Of a stretch of 64,000 nucleotides of DNA, positions 33,655-42,371 are shown in pieces (the stretch's first letter is position 1; each line of letters opens with the position of its first letter). The notes beneath the pieces were generated by a model that was not told the DNA's origin, searched no databases, and saw nothing but the letters and a program-made list of their open reading frames with translations. The stretch is from Dyadobacter sp. LHD-138 (GTDB taxonomy: Bacteria; Bacteroidota; Bacteroidia; Cytophagales; Spirosomataceae). The stretch spans positions 124,001 through 188,000 of the forward strand of contig NZ_JAVFVU010000016.1 in assembly GCF_030929615.1 (NCBI RefSeq). The letters are read 5' to 3'. The position numbers and the translations under genes are program-made.

Positions 33655-34146
33655 ATGTTTCCCTTTCGAATAGGACAAGGTTATGACGTTCATCAGCTCG
33701 TAGAAGACCGGCCTTTCTGGCTTGGCGGCATTTTAATCCCCCACACACACGGAGCAAAGGGCCACTCGGATGCCGACGTGGTTTGCCACGTTCTCTGCGA
33801 TGCATTACTGGGTGCTGCCAATATGCGCAACATCGGCTATCATTTTTCCGATACGGATCCGCAGTGGAAGGGTGCCGACAGCAAAGTATTGCTTGCCAAA
33901 GTTTTAGATATGATACGTGTAAAAGGTTATGAAGTCGGCAACGTGGATGTGACCATTGTCCTTCAAAAACCAAAATTAAATCCGCACATTCCGGAAATGA
34001 AAACCTGCCTGAGCAAGGTCATGAATATTTTGGAAGAAGATATATCCATCAAAGCAACCACTTCGGAGCACCTTGGTTTTGTAGGCCGGGAAGAAGGCAT
34101 TGCCGCGCATTGTGTAGCTTTAATATACCGGCCTGAAAGTGACTAA
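33655..34146 (+). CDS. ispF: 2-C-methyl-D-erythritol 2,4-cyclodiphosphate synthase
   Basis: IspF closes CDP-methylerythritol 2-phosphate to the cyclodiphosphate in the non-mevalonate isoprenoid pathway. The 163-residue protein has the metal ligands in GQGYDVHQL (Asp and His), the HSDADVVCHVLCDALLGA motif, FSDTDPQWKGADS, and the C-terminal KATTSEHLGFVGREEGIAAHCVALI region split at its glycine. Length is normal for the trimeric enzyme. It stands alone between an inverted repeat and an amidohydrolase gene on the same strand. The ATG at 33655 gives the standard N-terminus. Confidence 0.96.
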   Translation: MFPFRIGQGYDVHQLVEDRPFWLGGILIPHTHGAKGHSDADVVCHVLCDALLGAANMRNIGYHFSDTDPQWKGADSKVLLAKVLDMIRVKGYEVGNVDVTIVLQKPKLNPHIPEMKTCLSKVMNILEEDISIKATTSEHLGFVGREEGIAAHCVALIYRPESD

Positions 34147-34224
34147 TCCAACCCGGTTTTCACTCCATATCCAATAGTCGTAACAAATCCAGTTTTCCAC
34201 CCATGCGGTAAAATCCGTGCCAAT

Positions 34225-35379
34225 GTGTTCACTATGAGATTAACCCGACCTTTACTCCTGTTTTCCTTAACACTGTCCAGCATATTCAGTCTGGAACCGC
34301 AGTTTTCAAAAGCACAAAATATTCCACAGCCGCTGGGTTTTGAGGAGTATGACCCGGTATCTACGTTAAAAGTGGAAGAACATCCCGTACGAAAGGCTAA
34401 ATTCCCGTTTATTGACGTCCACAACCATCAGTATCAAATGCCAACTCAGGATTTAAAATATCTTGTAACGCAGATGGACAGCCTGAATATGGGTATCATG
34501 GTGAATCTCAGCGGACGCGGATGGTCGCAGGAATGGAGCGAGGGAACAGCCACACTGAAAGGATCTCTGGAAAATATTGCCAAAAACCAATCCAAACGTC
34601 TTGCTGTTTTCACAAACCTTCAATTCAAGGGTTTTGGCGATAAAGACTGGACAGAAAAAGCCGTAAAACAATTGGAGGAAGATGTAAAAATGGGTGCAAA
34701 AGGCCTTAAAATCTACAAAAGTCTTGGTTTTAGTGGAATTAAAGATGATAAGGGAAATCGCGTGGCGGTGAGTGATCCGCGACTGGGCCCTGTTTGGAAA
34801 AAATGCGGAGAGCTGAAAATCCCGGTATTGATCCACACGGCCGACGTACCGTCGTTTTGGGATCCGATGGATCGCTATAACGAACGCTGGTTGGAACTGA
34901 AAACACACCCCAACCGCCGCCGCGGCCCAAATGACCCAGTGCCGTTTGATTCACTAATTGCTGAGCAGCACGCGATTTTCAGGAATAACCCAAAAACGAC
35001 GTTTATTAATGCCCATATGGGATGGTATCCGAATAATCTGAAAAAGCTGGACAGCCTGATGACGGTTTTCCCAAACATGTATGTAGAAATCGGAGCCGTG
35101 ATTGCGGAGTTGGGCAGACAACCGAGAGCCGCCAAAAAGTTTTTTGACAAATGGCAGGACAAAGTTCTTTTTGGTAAAGACAGCTGGATTCCTTCTGAAT
35201 ACAGCACGTATTTCCGCGTTCTGGAAACGGAAGATGAATATTTCCCTTACCACAAAAAATATCACGCTTTCTGGCGCATGTATGGCATGGGACTTTCCGA
35301 CGAAGTGTTAAAGAAATTATATTACAAAAACGCCCTGACCATCATTCCCGGACTGGACAAATCCTTATTCCCGAAATGA
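34225..35379 (+). CDS. Exported amidohydrolase (amidohydrolase_2 family)
   Basis: The 384-residue protein has an N-terminal signal (RLTRPLLLFSLTLSSIFS) and a TIM-barrel metal-dependent hydrolase. Metal and active-site motifs are FIDVHNHQYQM (HxH), LIHTADVPSFWDP, FINAHMGWYP and the late aspartate in FGKDSW. Members hydrolyse or decarboxylate ring carboxylates and lactones; export suggests a periplasmic substrate that cannot be named here. Two in-frame ATGs, 34225 and 34234, precede the signal and either may be used. It ends before a large hairpin shared with the convergent TPR gene. Confidence 0.85.
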   Translation: MFTMRLTRPLLLFSLTLSSIFSLEPQFSKAQNIPQPLGFEEYDPVSTLKVEEHPVRKAKFPFIDVHNHQYQMPTQDLKYLVTQMDSLNMGIMVNLSGRGWSQEWSEGTATLKGSLENIAKNQSKRLAVFTNLQFKGFGDKDWTEKAVKQLEEDVKMGAKGLKIYKSLGFSGIKDDKGNRVAVSDPRLGPVWKKCGELKIPVLIHTADVPSFWDPMDRYNERWLELKTHPNRRRGPNDPVPFDSLIAEQHAIFRNNPKTTFINAHMGWYPNNLKKLDSLMTVFPNMYVEIGAVIAELGRQPRAAKKFFDKWQDKVLFGKDSWIPSEYSTYFRVLETEDEYFPYHKKYHAFWRMYGMGLSDEVLKKLYYKNALTIIPGLDKSLFPK

Positions 35380-35407
35380 TTTTTTAGTTGAAAGCGGTCC
35401 GCCGCAC

Positions 35408-35466
35408 AGTTGAAAATGGAGCGTTGAAAGCCCAATAGGCGCACTTTCAACGCTCCATTTTCAACT
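35408..35466. terminator. Long hairpin between convergent genes
   Basis: AGTTGAAAATGGAGCGTTGA(AAG) pairs perfectly over 23 bases with its complement around a 12-base loop. It overlaps the stop codon of the minus-strand TPR gene and follows the amidohydrolase stop by 28 bases, so it may end both transcripts. Confidence 0.75.
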
Positions 35467-36583
35467 ATTTAAAAGCTTTCGCTTCCTTCACGATTGATTT
35501 ATACTCAGCCTTTTCCAGAACCTTCTTATAATATTCTTTTGCTTTGGTTTTATTCCCTGCGCGATTGGCGATACGTGCCAAACCGGCGTAAGACATCGCA
35601 TAATATTCTCTGGTATACTGATCGTCATGCGGGGTTCGCAAAGCCGTCAGATATGACTTTTGCGCCGCGCTGTCATTCTTAGCATCTTTCTCATAAATCA
35701 GTCCCTGGAAAGTGTTGTAGGCCACAGGATAAAAACTTTTTGTGTTGGCTTTCAACATGTGCATTCCTTTTTCCGCTTCGTCAAATTTTCCGTTCAAAAT
35801 CAGTGCTTCCGTATTCACCATGTTAAAAATCTGATTTTGCGGATACCAGTTGACCAGTTTTTGCGTGTAAGTCAGGGCCTTGGCGAAGTTGGTTTCATGT
35901 TCCAGATAAATATGCGAAAGATAAAAACAAGCCTCTGCCCTCGTGATCACGCCCTGGCGTGTAGCAATATCCACCTGTTTCAACCCCAATGATCTATCTC
36001 CGTTTTTAAAGAAAATCATCAGCGGTTTCACAATCGCATGATCCTCCGGATATAGCTCCACGTAATAATTATACATCCCCGATGTAAAATAAAATTCAGG
36101 GTTTTTCTCGGTCAGTTTCAAACCGGTGATCAGCGCGTTGTAGGCCTTTTTGGCTTCGCCCGCCGCGCTTATCAGCTCCCCGTTATAATTGTACATCATC
36201 GCAATGTATCCGCGCGCAACGATGGTATAAAAAACCGCTTCGGGATCCGTGCTGTTCTTGCCGTATCTTTTAGTTATCGCATCCAGACATTGGTTCAGTT
36301 TATTGATGTATTCTTTCGATTTGGCCGCATTATCCTTGATCGGAAGATATTGCCAGTACATCACAAAAGAGTCCAGAATATAGGACACAGGATGATTTGG
36401 ATACTTTTTCTCTACCTGATGCAACACGGAATTCGCCTCGGCGTATTCCGTGTTGTAAATATGATCAAGTCCTTTTTGAATCAGTTTAACTGTGGAAGGA
36501 TCATTTAATAACTGTGCCCGAGAAGGCCTTGACGACACTATAAATAATGCAATGAAAAAGAAAATTCGCAAAGTAAAATTCAT
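35465..36583 (-). CDS. Exported tetratricopeptide-like protein
   Basis: The 372-residue protein has a signal peptide (IFFFIALFIVSSRPSRAQ) and then helical repeats of TPR type: GLDHIYNTEYAEANSVLHQVEKKYP, ALTYTQKLVNWYPQN, and AGNKTKAKEYYKKVLEKAEYK, with less regular repeats between. The TPR solenoid is probably periplasmic and acts in protein-protein contact. The frame starts at 36634, but the ATG at 36583 directly precedes the signal peptide and is preferred. It is divergent from the M16 peptidase gene with a 146-base gap, and no partner is indicated by the neighbourhood. Confidence 0.8.
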   Translation of the reverse strand: MNFTLRIFFFIALFIVSSRPSRAQLLNDPSTVKLIQKGLDHIYNTEYAEANSVLHQVEKKYPNHPVSYILDSFVMYWQYLPIKDNAAKSKEYINKLNQCLDAITKRYGKNSTDPEAVFYTIVARGYIAMMYNYNGELISAAGEAKKAYNALITGLKLTEKNPEFYFTSGMYNYYVELYPEDHAIVKPLMIFFKNGDRSLGLKQVDIATRQGVITRAEACFYLSHIYLEHETNFAKALTYTQKLVNWYPQNQIFNMVNTEALILNGKFDEAEKGMHMLKANTKSFYPVAYNTFQGLIYEKDAKNDSAAQKSYLTALRTPHDDQYTREYYAMSYAGLARIANRAGNKTKAKEYYKKVLEKAEYKSIVKEAKAFK

Positions 36584-36729
36584 GACGATCTGGGATAACG
36601 ATATAAATGGTTTGGTGGAGTCCCACCTGAGCATTAGCTTTGCTTATAACCACAAAACCTGCGTACAGGTTTCTCCCGATTTTGTTTATTTTGGAGAATT
36701 ACCGGCACCCATCACTTATTTAGTTACTT

Positions 36730-37974
36730 ATGATTCGCTACGAGCACTTTACGTTGGACAATGGTCTGAAAATATATGTTCACGAAGACTTTTCGACCCC
36801 AATGGCGGCGGTCAATATTTTATATAATGTAGGTTCAAGAGATGAGGATGAAGAACGTACCGGTTTTGCGCATCTTTTTGAACATCTGATGTTTGGCGGT
36901 TCAAAAAACATCCCCAATTATGATATCCCCGTTCAAACGGTGGGCGGTGAAAACAATGCGTTTACTTCCCCCGACGTTACGAACTATTACATCACGCTGC
37001 CTGCTGATAACGTAGAAACTGCTTTCTGGCTTGAATCTGACCGCATGTTAAGCCTTTCGTTTGATCCCAACGTATTGGAAGTACAGCGCAAGGTTGTGAT
37101 CGAAGAATTCAAACAGCGTTATCTCAACCAGCCTTATGGAGATATGTGGTTGAAGTTAAGACCGCTTGCTTATCAGAAACATCCATACCGCTGGGCTACC
37201 ATCGGAAAAGATATTGAACACATCGAACGTGCAACCATGGAAGATGTTCAGGACTTTTTCTTCCGTTTTTATCGACCCAATAACGCTGTGATGGTCGTTG
37301 CCGGAGCGGTAAAACTGGCGCAGATACAACAGCTCGCTAAAAAATGGTTTGCGGGAATTCCTGCGGGAGCGCCTTATGTCCGTAATATCCCCAAAGAACC
37401 AAAGCAAAATGAAGCCCGTCATTTAGAAACTTCCGCTGCCGTTCCCTTGAATTCCTTGATCAAGGTTTTCCACATGCCGGGTCGTTATGAAGACGCATTT
37501 TATGCTTCCGACTTGCTGAGCGATATTTTGGGAAGAGGTAAATCATCGCGGTTGTATCAGGCGTTGTTGAAAGACAAACCACTTTTCAACAGCATCAGCG
37601 CCAGCACAACTTCGTCCCTTGATCCAGGATTGCTTTTAATCAAAGGAAACCTGAATCCAGGCATCACGTTGGAAGAGGCCGACGAAGCGGTGAAAGAAGT
37701 TTTGCAGGAAATTGTAAAAAACGGAGCAACGGATGATGAGGTAACCAAGGTTAAAAACCAAACCGAAGCAACGCTGGCGTTCTCCGAAGTTGAGCTCTTA
37801 AACCGCGCCATGAACCTGGCTTTTGCGGCCAATGCCGGTAATGCGGACTGGGCAAATGACGATGCAGAAATTATCAGAAACCTAAAATCGGAAGATCTGC
37901 ACGAAGCGGCAAGGAATATTCTGAGCCCTGAAAATGGCTCGACGCTTTATTACAGAGCAGAAGAAAACGCATAA
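36730..37974 (+). CDS. M16 family zinc peptidase
   Basis: The 414-residue protein has the inverted zinc motif HLFEH (H48, E51, H52) of M16 proteases, with NVGSRDEDEERTGFAHLFEHLMF around it and the downstream RKVVIEEFKQRY that supplies the third ligand. The C-terminal half keeps the inactive-like second M16 fold with the R and Y substrate-binding pattern (GRGKSSRLYQALL). No signal peptide is visible, so it appears cytosolic. Many bacteria place two M16 genes side by side; here the second copy is 2 kb away on the other strand at 39860. Confidence 0.93.
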   Translation: MIRYEHFTLDNGLKIYVHEDFSTPMAAVNILYNVGSRDEDEERTGFAHLFEHLMFGGSKNIPNYDIPVQTVGGENNAFTSPDVTNYYITLPADNVETAFWLESDRMLSLSFDPNVLEVQRKVVIEEFKQRYLNQPYGDMWLKLRPLAYQKHPYRWATIGKDIEHIERATMEDVQDFFFRFYRPNNAVMVVAGAVKLAQIQQLAKKWFAGIPAGAPYVRNIPKEPKQNEARHLETSAAVPLNSLIKVFHMPGRYEDAFYASDLLSDILGRGKSSRLYQALLKDKPLFNSISASTTSSLDPGLLLIKGNLNPGITLEEADEAVKEVLQEIVKNGATDDEVTKVKNQTEATLAFSEVELLNRAMNLAFAANAGNADWANDDAEIIRNLKSEDLHEAARNILSPENGSTLYYRAEENA

Positions 37975-38051
37975 GATTTTATCATATCAAGTCAAGCGAT
38001 TGAGATAATTTACGTTAACTCAATCGTCTTTCTTTTAACATAAACAATACC

Positions 38052-38372
38052 ATGTCCATACCTGAAACATATATACAAACTTCCTGGGGCGATTCTTACG
38101 ATGATGTAACCATGGAAGACGTCCAGTCAGCCATTGAAGAGACAATAGAAATAAACGACGACGAATCGAGGTTCTGGGTTGGGATATTTGTCGGCGACAG
38201 TGAGATCGTTTTGGAAAGTCATAAAAATCTAACTGTCCTTGGCATCTTTAATGACACCGAGGAAGAGAAAATCGAAGCCAAATTTGACAACTGGGCCGAA
38301 ATCGAAGCACTTTACAAAATATTTTTAACGAAAGATTTTGAGCAGGTCCAGTCGATTTTAAAAGCAAAATAG
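38052..38372 (+). CDS. Small acidic protein of unknown function
   Basis: This 106-residue protein is strongly acidic (many Glu and Asp, few basic residues) with no membrane segment or signal. It contains MEDVQSAIEETIEINDDESRFWVGIFVGDSEIVLE and FDNWAEIEALY in short alternating helix and strand elements. Such small acidic cytosolic proteins include many immunity proteins, but there is no toxin gene beside it and I do not recognise the family. It follows the M16 gene by 77 bases on the same strand and may be cotranscribed. ATG at 38052. Confidence 0.7.
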   Translation: MSIPETYIQTSWGDSYDDVTMEDVQSAIEETIEINDDESRFWVGIFVGDSEIVLESHKNLTVLGIFNDTEEEKIEAKFDNWAEIEALYKIFLTKDFEQVQSILKAK

Positions 38373-38394
38373 CTTCGGTTACAGTCGGCTATTT

Positions 38395-39327
38395 TCATTT
38401 AGGAAAATATACATTCACTTCCGGGTGCATCGTATAAAAACGAAATTTATTTCCGTCGGCAACCGTAAAGCCGCTTGATTTATTTTCTTTCAGGATCGGG
38501 TTGTTTCCATACTTTTTCCAATGGATTAAATCTTTGGAAACAGCCACATTGGTTGTCCATTCCCGCCAGTCTTTAAAAGCGGAGGCGTGGTAATAAGCGT
38601 AGTACAATCCCTTGTATTTGATCACCTGATTAAAAGCCACCGCGAATTTATCATACGCTTCCGGCCCGGCATTCAGTACCGGCTCATCCTGCACGTTTGT
38701 CCAGGTTTTCAAATCTTTCGAAGTAGCCAGCCAGACATCCGCATCGTTCCTTTCATAAAATAAATACCAGGTATCCCCTTCTTTCCAAACCGTCGGGGTA
38801 CCGTATGGGCCCTTTGAGATTGGATTGCCGTTTTTCAAACGGATATCCAACGCACCTTTATCATCCCAGTGAACCCGGTCTTTTGAGGTCATTAAACGAG
38901 CAATATCATCTTTGCTTTCTGCAAACATGTAATAAGTCCCAGCCGATTTCAATACAAAAACATCTTCAACCCAATGGGTTTTGTGAATAGGATTTTTGGG
39001 ATAACGTGTCCATTTCAATCCGTCAGGGGAAGTCGCCAAACCCAGATACTTGATTTGCTTGCCCGTTTTTTTGGTGTAGCCTGTATACCACATGTAGTAG
39101 GTATTCTCCTCTTTCAAAATAAAACCCCTTTCCCGTATCTGCTCGTCCCAGGTCGCGGTATCGGCAGTACCTTTGAACAACGGATTATTTTTATAGGGCG
39201 TGAAGTTTACGATTTCGGAAGGGAATTCGTTGATGGGCGTATTTTTCGGAGTTTTGTCTCGATTAATCCAGCCAGCAAAAATCAGAATCGAAAATAAAAC
39301 CAAACAGAATTTATTAAACAGTGTCAT
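38395..39327 (-). CDS. Glycosidase-like five-blade beta-propeller protein (GH43/32/68 type)
   Basis: The 310-residue protein has a hydrophobic N-terminus (CLVLFSILIFAGWI) and repeated blade motifs: YYMWYTGYT, GLATSPDGLKWTRYPKNPI, YYMFAESKDDIARLMTSKDRVHW, TWYLFYERND and VAVSKDLIHWKKYGNNPI. The pattern WxxxxxNP and S.DG..W is that of glycosyl hydrolase families 43, 32 and 130-like propellers. Catalytic carboxylates cannot be placed securely, so the substrate and even activity remain open. It is probably exported or lipid-free membrane anchored. It is convergent with the small acidic gene with a 22-base gap. Confidence 0.8.
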   Translation of the reverse strand: MTLFNKFCLVLFSILIFAGWINRDKTPKNTPINEFPSEIVNFTPYKNNPLFKGTADTATWDEQIRERGFILKEENTYYMWYTGYTKKTGKQIKYLGLATSPDGLKWTRYPKNPIHKTHWVEDVFVLKSAGTYYMFAESKDDIARLMTSKDRVHWDDKGALDIRLKNGNPISKGPYGTPTVWKEGDTWYLFYERNDADVWLATSKDLKTWTNVQDEPVLNAGPEAYDKFAVAFNQVIKYKGLYYAYYHASAFKDWREWTTNVAVSKDLIHWKKYGNNPILKENKSSGFTVADGNKFRFYTMHPEVNVYFPK

Positions 39328-39859
39328 ATCGATAGCGAATCATGTATTTGTAATTAAGGAGCTGTTGGTAATTAGCTATATGCGATTAGCACAGTAACCG
39401 GATGATTAATAGCTTATTATAAAAATCAATAATATAAACTAATTTTTCACTACACTTAGTACCATACTTCATCAATTTCGGGCTATTGGTTTATTCAATC
39501 TCAAAATATACCGTACACGAGGGGGCTCCTACGGAGCCAGAATCCACCTATTCCTCTTGATGCTATAAACAGGAAACCACGTTGTGGTTACGCAAAGAAA
39601 TATTCAATCCCGTTCAATCTATTAGGAGTAGACATAATCTACTCGTTTTCCCGGTGCTATATGCAGGAGACCACGTTGTGGTTATTGCCGATGAGTTGTT
39701 AGACATTGCTCCCTTAGGAGCATCCTGTTTATAGCCATTCAATCAGCCACATCGTCCAAGACTCCGTGGGAGTCGCCCCGCAACTTTGGCTTCCATAAAT
39801 AAAAAAAGTCACCCGCCGAAGCGAATGACTTTTAAAACTAATATTTTCAAAACCCGAAA
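39328..39859. repeat. Palindrome-rich intergenic repeat patch
   Basis: The 532-base gap holds no gene. A 30-base unit starting TGCTATAAACAGGAAACCAC occurs at 39561-39590 and again at 39655-39684 (27 of 30 bases identical); its core AACCAC gtt GTGGTT is a hairpin. The first 12 bases of the unit recur inverted at 39724-39735. Further small palindromes lie at 39524-39538 (GGCTCC tac GGAGCC), 39626-39644 (GAGTAG/CTACTC), 39708-39721 (GCTCC/GGAGC) and 39760-39774 (GACTCC gtg GGAGTC). This looks like a nest of intergenic repeats of REP type. Confidence 0.7.
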
Positions 39860-41149
39860 TTATTCCGGTATAAAAGTCAGATAACTAAAATTCTCCGGAT
39901 TAAACATTTCCTGTGCAATGCTTTGTAATTGCTCGGACGTTATGGCCTGAATTTCCGTAAAGATCTCCGGCAAAGAATCAACCCGGCCGGTATCCAGCAA
40001 ACTTTTCGCCATCATCAGCATGAAACTCATATTACTTTCTTCCGACATCGCAAGCTGCCCCATGAGCTGAACCTTGGTCTGGTGCAGCTGCATGGTTGTC
40101 AAAGGAATTTCACGGATGCGTTTGAGCTCTTTGTTGATTAACGAAATACTTCGCGCCAGCTGTTTTTGTTCTGTCCCAAAAAATATCCCCAAAAATCCGG
40201 TATCCAGATAAGGCGTATAATTGGCTTCGATCGAATACACAAAACCATATTTTTCGCGCAACGACAAATTGAAACGCGAGTTCATTCCCGGCCCTCCAAG
40301 CAAGTTAACCAGCATGAAAAACGGCAAACGTTTGTCATCCGCCAGGGCATAAGCCGGCTGCCCCATGGCACACTGCGCCTGCGTGATCGACCGCTCCTTT
40401 TCCTGGATAAGAGGCGAATAAATCCCCGGAGCCTGGCGAATACGTGCTGTTTTTTTATGTGGAATGTTACCCAGATATTTCTCCGCAACCCGAATCACTT
40501 TGGAAAATGGCAGACGGCTGACCGAGGAAACAACGATCTGTTCCGTATCCAGATTTTCATTTATAAATTGGAAAAGCTCTTCACGTCCAAATGAATTCAC
40601 CGTTTCAGGCGTTCCCAGAATATTATTGCCAAGCGCGTGCTTTGCAAAAACCAATTGGTCAAAATCATCCTGGATGGCATCTTCCGGAGAGTCGTTATAC
40701 ATCGACATCTCTTCAATAACTACATTTCTCTCACGTTCAATCTGTTTGTCAGGAAACACCGAATGGAAGGCGATATCCGCCAGTAAATCCAGTGCCTTAT
40801 CAAAATGATCATCCAGGACCGATGCGTGAAAACAGATTTTTTCTTTGGTTGTATACGCATTAAGTTCACCACCCACATTTTCAAGACGGTTGATGATGTG
40901 GTATGAACTGCGTTTTTCTGTTCCTTTGAAAGCCATATGTTCCCAAAAATGAGCCAGACCTTGCTGATGAGGCTGTTCATCACGGCTTCCGATATCCAGC
41001 ATAATTCCTACGTGCGCAATCTGCGTGTAAGGAACCTGTTTATGTGCAATGCGAATTCCGTTAGCCAGGGTATGTAACTTATATTCTTCTGTCAGTGCTA
41101 ATGATGGAGCTTCGGCATTCACATGTTTACGCATATTATTTCTCTTCAT
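39860..41149 (-). CDS. M16 family zinc peptidase (second copy)
   Basis: The 429-residue protein has the inverted zinc motif HFWEH (H67, E70, H71) in GLAHFWEHMAFKG, with the third-ligand segment ERNVVIEEMSMY downstream and the second-half motif GPGMNSRFNLSLREKYGFVYSI, which contains a GxNSR in the usual place. No signal peptide is present. It is related to the M16 gene at 36730 only in the core motifs, so the two are distinct members and not a recent duplication. There is a choice of starts (41149 or the ATG five codons downstream). Confidence 0.93.
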   Translation of the reverse strand: MKRNNMRKHVNAEAPSLALTEEYKLHTLANGIRIAHKQVPYTQIAHVGIMLDIGSRDEQPHQQGLAHFWEHMAFKGTEKRSSYHIINRLENVGGELNAYTTKEKICFHASVLDDHFDKALDLLADIAFHSVFPDKQIERERNVVIEEMSMYNDSPEDAIQDDFDQLVFAKHALGNNILGTPETVNSFGREELFQFINENLDTEQIVVSSVSRLPFSKVIRVAEKYLGNIPHKKTARIRQAPGIYSPLIQEKERSITQAQCAMGQPAYALADDKRLPFFMLVNLLGGPGMNSRFNLSLREKYGFVYSIEANYTPYLDTGFLGIFFGTEQKQLARSISLINKELKRIREIPLTTMQLHQTKVQLMGQLAMSEESNMSFMLMMAKSLLDTGRVDSLPEIFTEIQAITSEQLQSIAQEMFNPENFSYLTFIPE

Positions 41150-41334
41150 TCCTTATGAACACAAATTACCTGTCAATAATTTTCGGTGATGTCTGCAAAA
41201 TTACAGACTTTTGTTTGAAAGACATTTTTTTTAGGGCTGTCGGCTGTCTACGATCGGATATCCTATTGATAATCAGTTAACAAACAGCTCGTTACTAAAA
41301 AGATTAAATATTTTAATTTCAGAATTCCAATAAG

Positions 41335-42330
41335 ATGATTCCCAGGCGCATACTTGTTATTCAAACTGCTTTTATAGGTGACGTAATTCTTGCGACCGCT
41401 TTATTGGAAAACCTGCATCAGGGTTTGCCGGATGCTCAAATCGACTTCCTGGTCAGAAAAGGGAATGAAGGGCTGTTCGACAATCATCCTTATTTATCCA
41501 ATGTCCTGATCTGGAAAAAAAAGGATGGCAAGTTTAAAAGCCTTTGGCAGTTATTGAAACAAATCAGACAAACGGAGTACGACTGGGTCATTAATTTACA
41601 GCGGTTTGCCGGGACCGGTATGCTGACGGCCTTTTCAAAAGCACCTAAAACCACAGGCTTCGATAAAAATCCCCTTTCATTTCTTTTTACAAACAAGTTT
41701 CCGCATAAGATTGAAAACGGCGTGCATGAGGTAACGCGAAATTACGAACTGGTAAAAAATGAAATTTCCGGTGCGCTTCTGAAACCCCGCCTTTACCCTG
41801 CTTCCGGCGACTATGGTTTCGTTAAACCCTATCAATCGAAACCCTATATCTGTGTAGCACCTGCTTCTGTCTGGTTTACAAAACAATATCCTGCCGAAAG
41901 ATGGATCAGGCTGATCAATCAATTGACCGCTCAGTATCAGATTTTGCTGCTTGGAGGACCGGGAGATAATGACCTGGCTGGTACCATTCAAAATCAGGTT
42001 TCGTCCAAGGAAAATGTGCAAAACCTTTGTGGAAAACTTTCATTTCTGCAATCTGCGGCGCTGATGCAATCGTCCGTTATGAACTTCGTGAATGATTCTG
42101 CACCGATGCACATTTGTTCTGCCGTCAATGCTTCTGTCACGGCGGTTTATTGCTCCACAGTCCCGGAATTCGGCTTCGGCCCACTTTCAGATGACGCACA
42201 TATTGTTGAAGTGCTCGAAAAATTAACCTGTCGTCCCTGCGGCCTTCATGGCCATAAAACATGTCCGGAAGGACATTTCAAATGTGCAGTGGATATAAAA
42301 ACGGAACAGTTTCTTGAAGTCCTACCATAG
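41335..42330 (+). CDS. Glycosyltransferase family 9 (heptosyltransferase-like)
   Basis: The 331-residue protein begins RRILVIQTAFIGDVILATALLE, the conserved GT9 N-terminus with the GD motif. It has the second-domain nucleotide-sugar motif in ICVAPASVWFTKQYPAERW, then LLLGGPGDNDLA and FVNDSAPMHICSAVNASVTAVY, as in WaaC/WaaF/WaaQ enzymes of lipopolysaccharide core synthesis. The C-terminal CRPCGLHGHKTCPEGHF cysteine cluster is typical for Bacteroidota members. It acts at the cytoplasmic face of the inner membrane. The exact sugar is not readable. It stands alone, convergent with the TPR gene at 42372. Confidence 0.93.
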   Translation: MIPRRILVIQTAFIGDVILATALLENLHQGLPDAQIDFLVRKGNEGLFDNHPYLSNVLIWKKKDGKFKSLWQLLKQIRQTEYDWVINLQRFAGTGMLTAFSKAPKTTGFDKNPLSFLFTNKFPHKIENGVHEVTRNYELVKNEISGALLKPRLYPASGDYGFVKPYQSKPYICVAPASVWFTKQYPAERWIRLINQLTAQYQILLLGGPGDNDLAGTIQNQVSSKENVQNLCGKLSFLQSAALMQSSVMNFVNDSAPMHICSAVNASVTAVYCSTVPEFGFGPLSDDAHIVEVLEKLTCRPCGLHGHKTCPEGHFKCAVDIKTEQFLEVLP

Positions 42331-42371
42331 CGGGATTCAGGAAACTGCTTATCTATTTTTCCGACAAGATT

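Noticed and set aside
39328-39859. CRISPR array in the repeat patch
   Set aside because: Only two copies of a 30-base unit are present, spacing is 64 bases, and there are no cas genes.
36730-41149. Two M16 genes as one recent duplication
   Set aside because: They share only core zinc motifs and lie on opposite strands 2 kb apart.
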